From Azovibrio restrictus DSM 23866 (GTDB lineage Bacteria; Pseudomonadota; Gammaproteobacteria; Burkholderiales; Rhodocyclaceae), in NCBI RefSeq assembly GCF_000429665.1, contig NZ_AUCH01000014.1:98782-162781 (forward strand): 64,000 nt of DNA. The letters run 5' to 3'. The notes below the pieces were generated by a model, which worked only from the letters and a program-made list of their open reading frames with translations, was not told where the DNA came from and made no database searches. Positions within the stretch are counted from its first letter, which is position 1; every line of letters begins with the position of its first letter. A program made the translations under genes and the position numbers. Below are positions 1-6,920 of the stretch, one piece after another.

Positions 1-456
1 GTCGTGGCCGCCGTCTTCGGACTTGAGACTGATGAACATCAGGAAGGAAGAGGCTGCCGATTCGAACCGCAGGCCGTTTTGCCGGACCACGGCAGGCAGG
101 CGCGGCTCCACGGCCGTGATCCGGTTCTGCATGTCCACCTGGGCCAGCTCGGGGTTGGTACCGGGCTTGAAGGTGGCCGTGATCTGGGCTGCGCCGGAGG
201 TATCGGTGGCAGATTCGAAGTAAAGCAGGTTCTTGACGCTGGACAGTTCCCGCTCGATGAGCTCCACAACCGCATCGTTCATGGTCTGGGGCGAGGCTCC
301 CGGGTACACGGCATAGACCGATACCATGGGCGGCGCCACCGTTGGGTAGCGGGCGATGGGCAGCTGGGGAATGGCGATTAGCCCCAGGAGGACGATGAAC
401 AGGGCGATGACCCAGGCAAAGATGGGACGCCGCACGAAAAAGGCTGGCAGTTTCAT
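1..456 (-). CDS. RND multidrug efflux permease, AcrB/AdeB type (N-terminal fragment, runs off left edge)
   Basis: Inner-membrane proton-driven pump of the HAE1 RND family, which exports drugs with an adaptor and an outer-membrane channel. Only the first 152 codons are inside the window. The visible N-terminus has the typical Phe-Phe-x-Arg-Arg-Pro start, a first membrane helix at about residues 10-28, then the start of the periplasmic porter domain with the family's PGASPxxM-like stretch and QNRI motif. The start codon overlaps the stop of the adaptor gene by 4 bases (ATGA), so the two are co-transcribed and translationally coupled. The divergent AdeRS-like regulators suggest an AdeB-type pump. 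Substrate cannot be told from this fragment. Confidence 0.9.
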   Translation of the reverse strand, partial: MKLPAFFVRRPIFAWVIALFIVLLGLIAIPQLPIARYPTVAPPMVSVYAVYPGASPQTMNDAVVELIERELSSVKNLLYFESATDTSGAAQITATFKPGTNPELAQVDMQNRITAVEPRLPAVVRQNGLRFESAASSFLMFISLKSEDGGHD

Positions 457-1622
457 GGCTGCACCACCCGGCCATCCGGCCCCAGGGACCAGGGCTGAGG
501 CGTCACGGTGGCGCCGGGCTGAAGCCGGTCCTGGCCTTCCACCACCACCTGCTCTCCGGCCGTGACGCCGCTGCTGACCAGATACTGGCGCTGCACCAGC
601 TTGCCCAGGGTGACGCTGCGTTGTTCCGCCTTCCCTCCGGGGCCCACCACCCACAGCAGGGGCTGGCCGCTGGCACTGCGCTGCACGGCTTGCTGGGGGA
701 CCAGCAGGCCCTGGATTTCACCGCCCTGGGGAACCCGGGCGCGCACGAACATGCCGGGCAGCAGGGTCCGCTGGGGATTGTCCACCCGGATGCGGATCAC
801 CACGTCGCCGGTGCCGGCATCCACGTTGATGCCGGAAAACAGGATATGGCCCTGGACCGGGTAGGGCCGGCCCTGGCTGTCGAGGATCTGCACCTGGCCA
901 GCTTTTGCATCGGCAGGAGCGGACTCACCTGCCGACTGGCGGATGGCTTCGAGCATGGAGGCCGGCTGGCGCACATCCACATAGACCTGGTCGATCTGCT
1001 GGATGCGGGCCATGGGCGTGGGATCGGTCTGGGCTACCAGCGCTCCTTCGGTGACCAATTCCTCGCCGATGCGTCCGGAAACCGGTGCCCGCACGGTGGC
1101 AAAATCCAGGTCCAGCTGGCGCCGGGCCAGGGTCGCTCTGGCCTGGGCCACATCGGCGGCGCTCTGGTTGTACTGGGAAAGGGCGTCATCGTAGAGCTGC
1201 TGGCTTACTGCGTCCGCATCCACCAGGGGCTTCAGACGGTCCACCTGCAGTTTGGCCCGGGCTGCGGCGGCTTCCGCCCGTTTCAAGGCCGATGCGGCGC
1301 TATCCGCTTCGGCCTTGAACGGGGCCGGATTGATCTGGAACAGGGCTTGCCCGGCCTGGACTTCGGTACCCTGCTCAAAGAGGCGGCGGACCACGATGCC
1401 TCCCACCTGGGGCCGGATTTCCGCAGTGCGCAGGGCGCTGACCCGGCCGGGCAGTTCCTCTTCCAGGGTGACCGCCCGGGTTTCCAGGGTGAGGGTGGAG
1501 ACGGTGGGCGGGGGCAGGTTTTCCGGAGCCGCCTCGGGGGAACAGGCGCTCAGGCCCAGGCCCAGGCTCAGGATGAGGAGGGCGATGGGAATGGGGCGTG
1601 CTTGGGGTAAGCTAGTCTTCAT
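453..1622 (-). CDS. RND efflux periplasmic adaptor (membrane fusion protein), AcrA/AdeA type
   Basis: Periplasmic adaptor linking the inner-membrane RND pump to an outer-membrane channel. The 389-residue product is the usual length. It starts with a lipoprotein signal peptide with lipobox LSAC (Cys27), so it is probably lipid-anchored. The order is the family's: barrel-sandwich half with the RPQVGG motif near residues 70-75, alpha-helical hairpin rich in Ala/Leu/Gln (about 100-165), second lipoyl half with the RAPVSGRIG motif (about 175-185), beta-barrel, and membrane-proximal domain ending in a VTPQPW-like tail. It is first gene of an operon with the permease. It is transcribed away from an AdeRS-like two-component pair about 170 bp upstream, its likely regulator. 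Confidence 0.92.
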   Translation of the reverse strand: MKTSLPQARPIPIALLILSLGLGLSACSPEAAPENLPPPTVSTLTLETRAVTLEEELPGRVSALRTAEIRPQVGGIVVRRLFEQGTEVQAGQALFQINPAPFKAEADSAASALKRAEAAAARAKLQVDRLKPLVDADAVSQQLYDDALSQYNQSAADVAQARATLARRQLDLDFATVRAPVSGRIGEELVTEGALVAQTDPTPMARIQQIDQVYVDVRQPASMLEAIRQSAGESAPADAKAGQVQILDSQGRPYPVQGHILFSGINVDAGTGDVVIRIRVDNPQRTLLPGMFVRARVPQGGEIQGLLVPQQAVQRSASGQPLLWVVGPGGKAEQRSVTLGKLVQRQYLVSSGVTAGEQVVVEGQDRLQPGATVTPQPWSLGPDGRVVQP

Positions 1623-1709
1623 TTTGTCTTGTATGGATGGCGGCCCCCGGTCTCGGGGCGGGACGGACTGATGACCGGGCCAGTGTAGGCGGCGATAATT
1701 GAAGACCCG

Positions 1710-1736
1710 TGGTGAGTTTGTGGAGAAATGATGGAG
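1710..1736. promoter_or_regulatory. Three-copy 11-bp direct repeat, candidate response-regulator operator
   Basis: In the 167-bp spacer between the divergent efflux and regulator operons, TGG-x-GAR-like units begin at 1710, 1721 and 1732, one helical turn apart (TGGTGAG, TGGAGAA, TGGAGAT). Direct repeats at this spacing are the usual binding pattern of OmpR-family regulators. AdeR of Acinetobacter is known to bind a direct repeat in the equivalent adeR-adeA spacer. The assignment is inference from position and periodicity. Confidence 0.4.
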
Positions 1737-1789
1737 ATGGGCCGGGAATTCCGGGTGGGAGCCTGGATGGCAGGACGGCAGGGCGGGGC

Positions 1790-2497
1790 ATGAGTTCTGC
1801 CGAGGCTCTGGTACTGATTGCCGAGGATGAGCCGGAGATCGCCGACATCCTGGGGGCCTACCTGGCCCGGGAGGGCTTGCGTTCGGCCCATGCGCTCAAT
1901 GGCCGGCAGGCCCTGGAGCTGCAGGCACAGCTCAAACCGGACCTGCTGCTCCTGGATGTGCGCATGCCGGTGCTGGATGGCTGGCAGGTGCTGGCCGAGG
2001 TGCGCCGCCGCGGCAGCACGCCCATCATCATGATCACCGCCCACGACCAGGATGTGGACAAGCTCTCGGCCCTGCGCATGGGGGCCGATGACTATGTGGT
2101 AAAGCCGTTCAACCCGGCCGAGGTGGCGGCTCGGGTCCGGGCGGTGCTGCGCCGCACCCGGGCCCAGGGGGGCGCCGATCAGGGGGGGATGCTGCGGGTG
2201 GGCCCCCTGGAGATCGACCTGGAGGCTTTCCGGGTCAGTGTGGACACGGGCAGCGGCCCCCGGCTCCTGGCCCTCACCCTGACCGAATTCCGGCTGCTTG
2301 CCCATCTGGCCCGAATGCCGCGCCGGGTGTCTTCCCGGGGGGAGCTGCTGCAGGCCTGCCTGCCCGAGAGCGAGGCCCTGGAGCGGACCGTGGACAGCCA
2401 CCTGAGCAAGCTGCGGCGCAAGCTGGAGGAGGCCGGTGTCCAGGGTCTGCCGGTCAGCGTGCGCGGGGTCGGTTACTGCCTGGAAGGAGGCTGCTGA
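1790..2497 (+). CDS. OmpR-family response regulator, AdeR/BaeR-like
   Basis: DNA-binding response regulator of 235 residues. The receiver domain covers about residues 7-120 with acidic pocket ED (12-13), phospho-acceptor Asp56 in LLLLDVRMP, and the conserved Lys in YVVKPF near 106. The winged-helix domain follows at about 140-232 with TLTEFRLL and the ERTVDSHLSKLRRKL recognition region. The ATG at 1790 is preferred over an in-frame start at 1709 because the domain begins right after it and the 27 extra residues are not family-like. Its stop overlaps the start of the sensor kinase by one base. It sits divergently from the RND pump operon, the layout known for adeRS-adeABC, so control of the pump is likely. 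Confidence 0.88.
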   Translation: MSSAEALVLIAEDEPEIADILGAYLAREGLRSAHALNGRQALELQAQLKPDLLLLDVRMPVLDGWQVLAEVRRRGSTPIIMITAHDQDVDKLSALRMGADDYVVKPFNPAEVAARVRAVLRRTRAQGGADQGGMLRVGPLEIDLEAFRVSVDTGSGPRLLALTLTEFRLLAHLARMPRRVSSRGELLQACLPESEALERTVDSHLSKLRRKLEEAGVQGLPVSVRGVGYCLEGGC

Positions 2498-3576
2498 TGT
2501 TTTCCGGCAGTCTCAGCCGGCAGCTGGTCATCTCCATGTCGGCGGTTGCCCTGGGAGTGACCCTGTTCATCCACATCAGCTTCTACATTTTCTATGCCGT
2601 GGCCATGGAGGTGAATCCGGCCATGGTGTCCTCCAGCCCTGATGCCTGGCCCCCGACCGGCCCCGAGTGGGGCTGGATGATCGGCGTCACCTTGGTGGGG
2701 CTGCTGGGGGCTGTGTATACCGCTTCCAGCCTGGCCCGGCGCATCCTGCAGCCGCTCAATTCGGTGGCCGACAGCGTGCGCCGCCTGGCCCATGGGGATC
2801 TGGATGTCCGGGCGGTGGCGGAATCCGGCTCCCTGGGGGAGACCGCCGACCTGGTGCATGATTTCAACACCATGGCCGAGCGCCTGCAGCGCATGAGCAG
2901 CGACTTTTCCACCTGGAATGCCGCCATCGCCCACGAACTGCGGACCCCGGTGACCATCCTGCGCGGCCGCCTGCAGGGGCTGGCGGAGGGCGTCTTCGCC
3001 CCGGACCCGGTGCAGTTCCACAGCCTGCTCACCCAGGTGGAGGGGCTGTCGCGGCTGATCGAGGACCTGCGGGTGCTGAGCCTGGCGGATAGTGGTCACC
3101 TGAGCCTGCAGCTGGAGGCTTGTGATCTGGCCGGGGAGATGCGGCGCGCTGCCAGCCTGCTGGAGCCCGAGCTGAGGGCGGCAGGTTTCCGTCTGCATCT
3201 GCAACTGGAAGCCGTGCCGGTGTGCTGCGACGTGACCCGGCTGCGCCAGGTGCTGCTGGCCCTGCTCGACAACACGCGGCGCTATGCCCAGCCCGGGGAG
3301 ATCACCTTGCGCAGCAAGCCGGCGGAAGGAAGCTTTGTTTTCGAGATCGAGGACGACGGGCCAGGGGTTCCTGCATCCCTGCTCCCCAAGCTCTTTGATG
3401 CCTTCTACCGGGGCGAGGATTCCCGCAGCCGTGCTAGCGGCGGCAGCGGTCTGGGGCTGGCGGTGGCCAGGGCGGTGGTGGAGGCTCACGGAGGCCATAT
3501 CCGCTGTCTGCCTGGCAGTCGGGGCGGCGCCCTGTTTCAGGTGAGCCTGCCCCTGGCGGGCCCGGGTTCTGAATGA
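2497..3576 (+). CDS. Sensor histidine kinase, AdeS/BaeS-like
   Basis: Membrane sensor kinase of 359 residues. Two membrane helices lie at about 12-36 and 59-80 with only a short periplasmic loop between them, then a HAMP linker (80-135). The dimerisation/phosphotransfer H-box is AIAHELRTPVTILRGRLQG with His146. The ATPase domain shows the N box (LLDNTRRYA), G1 box (EDDGPGVP) and G2 box (GGSGLGLAVA). The H-box and following sequence read very like AdeS. It is translationally coupled to the upstream regulator (TGATG). The signal is unknown; the small periplasmic loop suggests sensing within or near the membrane. Confidence 0.87.
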   Translation: MFSGSLSRQLVISMSAVALGVTLFIHISFYIFYAVAMEVNPAMVSSSPDAWPPTGPEWGWMIGVTLVGLLGAVYTASSLARRILQPLNSVADSVRRLAHGDLDVRAVAESGSLGETADLVHDFNTMAERLQRMSSDFSTWNAAIAHELRTPVTILRGRLQGLAEGVFAPDPVQFHSLLTQVEGLSRLIEDLRVLSLADSGHLSLQLEACDLAGEMRRAASLLEPELRAAGFRLHLQLEAVPVCCDVTRLRQVLLALLDNTRRYAQPGEITLRSKPAEGSFVFEIEDDGPGVPASLLPKLFDAFYRGEDSRSRASGGSGLGLAVARAVVEAHGGHIRCLPGSRGGALFQVSLPLAGPGSE

Positions 3577-3589
3577 CAAGGAGCGTCGG

Positions 3590-5167
3590 ATGGAGGCGGC
3601 TGAAGTGGACAAGACGGTTCCCCCCTTGATCGCCAGCCTGATGCGGCCCGGCCTGCTGCCCGGCAGCGGGGCGGGGGTGCAGCTCCTGGAAACCCATGTT
3701 TCCTGGGTGCTGCTGGCCGGCGAAACGGCCTGGAAGCTGAAGAAGCCGGTGAACCTGGGCTTTCTCGATTTCTCCACCCTGGAACTGCGGCACCAGGCCT
3801 GCCAGGAAGAGCTGCGCCTCAACCGGCGCACGGCGCCGGAACTGTACCTGGGGGTGGAGCCCATCACCGGGAGCGAGGCGGCGCCGCGGCTGGGCGGTCC
3901 GGGTCCGGTGCTGGAATACGCGGTGCGGATGCGCCGTTTTCCCGATGCCGCCCTGTTATCCACCCGGCTCGACCAGGGGCAGCTGGAGCCGGCTCTGTTC
4001 GAAACCCTGGGCCGGCATGTGGCGGCATTTCACGCCGCCGCGCCCCAGGCCAGGCCGGGGCAGGGCTATGGCGACGGGGCCGCGATCCATGGGCCGGTGC
4101 GGCAGAACTTTGTCCAGATCCGGGAACGGCTGCAGGCGCCAGCGCTGCTGCAGCAGCTGGCGGCGGTGGAAGCCTGGGCCGAAGCGAGTTTTGCCCGGCT
4201 CGCCCCCCTGTGCGCCGAGCGTCTGGCCCGGGGGCGGGTGCGGGAATGCCACGGGGACATGCACCTGGGCAACATGGTGCTCCTGGACGGAGCGCCGCGC
4301 CTCTTCGATGCCCTGGAATTCAATCCCGCCCTGCGCTGGACCGACGTGATGGCCGACGTGGCCTTTCTGGTCATGGATCTCCAGGTTCACGGCCAGGCCG
4401 GTTACGGCTGGCGCTTCCTCAATGCCTGGCTGGAGCAGAGCGGCGACTACGAAGGCCTGGCCCTGCTGCCCTATTACCTCTGCTACCGGGCCATGGTGCG
4501 CGCCAAGGTGGCGGCCATCCGCAGCAGCCAGTGCACAGGCAGCGCCGCCGATGCGGCCCTGGAGGAATGCCGCCGTTACCTGGATCTGGCCCTGGCCTGC
4601 ACTCGGCCGGGGACGCCCCGGCTGCTGATCACCTGCGGGGTTTCCGGCTCCGGCAAGAGCAGCCAGAGCCTGGGGCTCCTGGAACTGCTGGGCTTGGTAC
4701 GCCTGCGTGCCGACGTGGAGCGCAAGCGTCTGGCGGGTCTGGCGCCGGAGGCCAGCAGCGCTTCCGCCCTGGGGCAGGGTATCTACGGGGCGGCCATGAC
4801 CGGGCAGACCTATGCCCGTCTGGAATCCCTGGTCCGCACGGTGAGCGCCGCCGGTTTTCCCGTGCTGGTGGATGCCACCTGCCTGGCCCGGGCCCAGCGG
4901 GATCGTTTCCGGGAACTGGCGGCGGCCCTGGAGCTGCCCTTTGCCATCCTCGCGTTCGAGGCGCCCCGGGCCCTGCTGGAAGCCCGGGTGCGCCAGCGGG
5001 CCGCCGCCGGCCAGGATGCCTCGGAGGCTGACCTCCAGGTCCTGGTGCGGCAGCTGGAAGCCCGCGAGGCCTTCGCTCCGGAAGAACTGCCCCGGGTCCT
5101 GTTCCTGGATTCCAGCCAGCCTCTGGATTGGCAGCGGCTGCTGCCCGAGCTGGAGCGCCTGGGCTAA
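3590..5167 (+). CDS. Fusion of aminoglycoside-phosphotransferase-like domain and P-loop kinase-like domain
   Basis: A 525-residue two-domain protein. The N-terminal half is APH/choline-kinase-like with the catalytic loop HGDMHLGN (His221, Asp223) followed by the FDALEFN metal-binding Asp. The C-terminal half has a Walker A loop GVSGSGKS (from residue 350) and looks like the gluconate-kinase/zeta-toxin type of small P-loop kinase, with VDATCL after the second strand. This fusion is a known conserved bacterial family, but its substrate is not established; antibiotic resistance should not be assumed. The RBS AAGGAG precedes the ATG by a short spacer. It follows the kinase gene by 13 bases, so it may be read through from that operon. 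Confidence 0.8.
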   Translation: MEAAEVDKTVPPLIASLMRPGLLPGSGAGVQLLETHVSWVLLAGETAWKLKKPVNLGFLDFSTLELRHQACQEELRLNRRTAPELYLGVEPITGSEAAPRLGGPGPVLEYAVRMRRFPDAALLSTRLDQGQLEPALFETLGRHVAAFHAAAPQARPGQGYGDGAAIHGPVRQNFVQIRERLQAPALLQQLAAVEAWAEASFARLAPLCAERLARGRVRECHGDMHLGNMVLLDGAPRLFDALEFNPALRWTDVMADVAFLVMDLQVHGQAGYGWRFLNAWLEQSGDYEGLALLPYYLCYRAMVRAKVAAIRSSQCTGSAADAALEECRRYLDLALACTRPGTPRLLITCGVSGSGKSSQSLGLLELLGLVRLRADVERKRLAGLAPEASSASALGQGIYGAAMTGQTYARLESLVRTVSAAGFPVLVDATCLARAQRDRFRELAAALELPFAILAFEAPRALLEARVRQRAAAGQDASEADLQVLVRQLEAREAFAPEELPRVLFLDSSQPLDWQRLLPELERLG

Positions 5168-5237
5168 CCCGGCTGGCAGTTCAGTTGGCTGGGGAGCGTG
5201 TTAGGCTGCCCCCTTCTCGATGACAAGGAGCAATTCC

Positions 5238-5606
5238 ATGTGGTGGTTTCCCGACTATTGGAGCGGTTACCTGGATTACTGGCAGCGCAGCTGGTGTGAA
5301 GTGATGGGGCTCTGGGGCCTGCCCGGGGTTGCCGGGCGTGATCTGGGGACTATGCCCCAGGACTGGCCCCTGGCGGCCTGGCAGCCCTTCCTGGCGGCGC
5401 CGACGGCCCAGGCCTGGTGGCCCCGGGTGGAGGCCCGCATCGAACCCCTGGAGGCTCCGGAGGGCGAGGCGGCCCGCCTCTCCATGCGCATCTTCATGCC
5501 CTGGGGCGGCGCCCCGGTGTGGGTGGAAGCCCTGGTGGGCCGGGATCAGCCGGCCCCGGCGGCGCTGCTACCGGAGTCGGTGCTGCCTCGCCTGGGGCGG
5601 CCCTGA
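5238..5606 (+). CDS. Small tryptophan-rich hypothetical protein
   Basis: 122 residues, not recognised. The N-terminus is very rich in Trp and Tyr (MWWFPDYWSGYLDYW), and there are about ten Trp in all. There is no signal peptide or clear membrane helix. The ATG at 5238 is chosen because an AAGGAG ribosome site ends at 5230, seven bases upstream; the in-frame ATG at 5220 lies before that site. Aromatic-rich N-termini of this kind occur in small granule- or membrane-associated proteins, but nothing here identifies a function. It is convergent with the DUF1415 gene, with only 12 bases between them. Confidence 0.7.
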   Translation: MWWFPDYWSGYLDYWQRSWCEVMGLWGLPGVAGRDLGTMPQDWPLAAWQPFLAAPTAQAWWPRVEARIEPLEAPEGEAARLSMRIFMPWGGAPVWVEALVGRDQPAPAALLPESVLPRLGRP

Positions 5607-5618
5607 GGTAGGGGCGGC

Positions 5619-6185
5619 TCAGCCTTCCCGGTCCGGGTAGGGAATGCCCAGGGCCTTCCAGCCTTCCAGGCCCAGTTTCTCCACGGTCTCGATGTTGCGC
5701 TCGTAGATGGCCTCCGGGTCCGGATAGGCGGCCACGGCTTTTTCCAGGCTGCTTTCCCGGATCAGGTGCAGGGTGGGGTAGGGGGCCCGGTTGGTGTAGT
5801 TGCCCATGTCCTCCGGGTCCGTGTCCTCGAACTGGAAGTCCGGGTGGAAGCTGGCCACCTGGAGGATGCCTTCCAGCTCGTGTTCGGGCACGGCGGCTTC
5901 GGCCATGCCCACCATGTCGTTGAAATGGAGGAAGTCGGGGAACAGGGTGGGGTGGATCAGCAGGGTGGTATCCACGGCTTCCGGATCGGCGCTGGCGAGA
6001 AAATCCAGTTCCGCGTCCAGCTCCTCCAGGAAGGCGTCCAGGTGGCGGGCCCGGCTCACCACGAAGCGAACCTGGTCCTTCACATAGACGGACTTGGCGA
6101 AGGGGCACAGGTTGAGGCCGATCACGGCTTTTTCGAGCCAGATGCGGGTGGCTTCGATGACCTGGGCGTCGGTGGGAGCTGGCAT
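5619..6185 (-). CDS. DUF1415 family protein
   Basis: 188 residues, matching the conserved proteobacterial DUF1415 family of unknown function. The diagnostic start is the WLEKAVIGLNLCPFAK stretch, with an invariant Cys-Pro-Phe. Later come HPTLFPDFLHFNDM and a C-terminal region with RAPYPTLHLIRE. It is probably cytoplasmic. The ATG at 6185 has an AGAGGA ribosome site. A longer open frame continues upstream to 6488, but it overlaps the exonuclease gene and reads as an artefact. It follows the exonuclease gene on the same strand with a 59-bp gap, so it may share its transcript. Confidence 0.85.
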   Translation of the reverse strand: MPAPTDAQVIEATRIWLEKAVIGLNLCPFAKSVYVKDQVRFVVSRARHLDAFLEELDAELDFLASADPEAVDTTLLIHPTLFPDFLHFNDMVGMAEAAVPEHELEGILQVASFHPDFQFEDTDPEDMGNYTNRAPYPTLHLIRESSLEKAVAAYPDPEAIYERNIETVEKLGLEGWKALGIPYPDREG

Positions 6186-6244
6186 GGGTATGTCCTCTGG
6201 CGGGAGCGGCGAATGGGCCGGGAGTATAACCCGGCCCGCCCGCT

Positions 6245-6889
6245 TCAGCCCCGCAGCCAGCGGCGGCTGGACTGGGAGCGCTGCAGGTCTTCCAGGGTCT
6301 GCATGCCCTGGGCTTCGGCCCGGTCCAGGGCGACCAGGAACAGCTGGGCCATGGCATAGACGTCGGCCAGGGCGTGGTGCTGGCCGATGACCGGCAGCTC
6401 CAGGGCCCTGACCCAGTCCAGGAGCCCCGCCTGTTCGGTCAGCTCGCCGCCGTACAGGGAGGGCAGCAGCCAGAGCAGGTCCAGCCACGATTCCTGGGCC
6501 AGGCTGGGGGCGCCCAGTTTTTCCAGGAAGGCGTTCAGCATGGTGGCCACGAAGGCGCTGTTGTAGGTCACCAGGGGCAGCTTGCCGATCCGCTGGAACA
6601 ACTGGGCGGTGGCGGCAATGGCGGCCTCCCGGTCGGCCGGATCGAAGGGCAGGTGATGCAGCTGGCCCATGTCCAGACTATCTCCTTCGATGATGGCCAC
6701 GGCAAAACCGGTGACCTGATCGTGGCGCAGGCTGGTGCCAGTGACATCCACATCCACCAGGGCGAAGGAGACCTTGCCCAGCAGGGTCCGGGGGTCGGGC
6801 CGGGGCAGTGCCTGCCAGGTGAGCATGGCTTCCTGGAGGCCCTGGGGCAGGGGGGCGGTGCTGCGAAACAGCCGGGTGCTGAAGATCAT
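6245..6889 (-). CDS. DnaQ-like 3'-5' exonuclease family protein with altered catalytic residues
   Basis: 214 residues with an RNase H-like exonuclease fold of the DEDDh type. The last motif is intact (HHALADVYAMAQL, giving His and the final Asp). The first motif is D46-V-D48 where the usual sequence is D-x-E. In the second motif the expected Asp after HNxxF is Val114 (YNSAFVATML). The fold assignment is firm but nuclease activity is doubtful. It lies 31 bases downstream of the cNMP/CBS/DUF294 gene on the same strand, a pairing I recall as conserved next to DUF4212/ActP-like symporter genes. That suggests a regulatory role linked to transport rather than replication proofreading. Confidence 0.8.
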   Translation of the reverse strand: MIFSTRLFRSTAPLPQGLQEAMLTWQALPRPDPRTLLGKVSFALVDVDVTGTSLRHDQVTGFAVAIIEGDSLDMGQLHHLPFDPADREAAIAATAQLFQRIGKLPLVTYNSAFVATMLNAFLEKLGAPSLAQESWLDLLWLLPSLYGGELTEQAGLLDWVRALELPVIGQHHALADVYAMAQLFLVALDRAEAQGMQTLEDLQRSQSSRRWLRG

Positions 6890-6920
6890 CCTGGTTTCCT
6901 CGTGGGGGCGGCGTCCGGGA

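Noticed and set aside
3590..5167. Aminoglycoside resistance gene
   Set aside because: The fused P-loop kinase domain marks a widespread housekeeping-type family; resistance is not supported.
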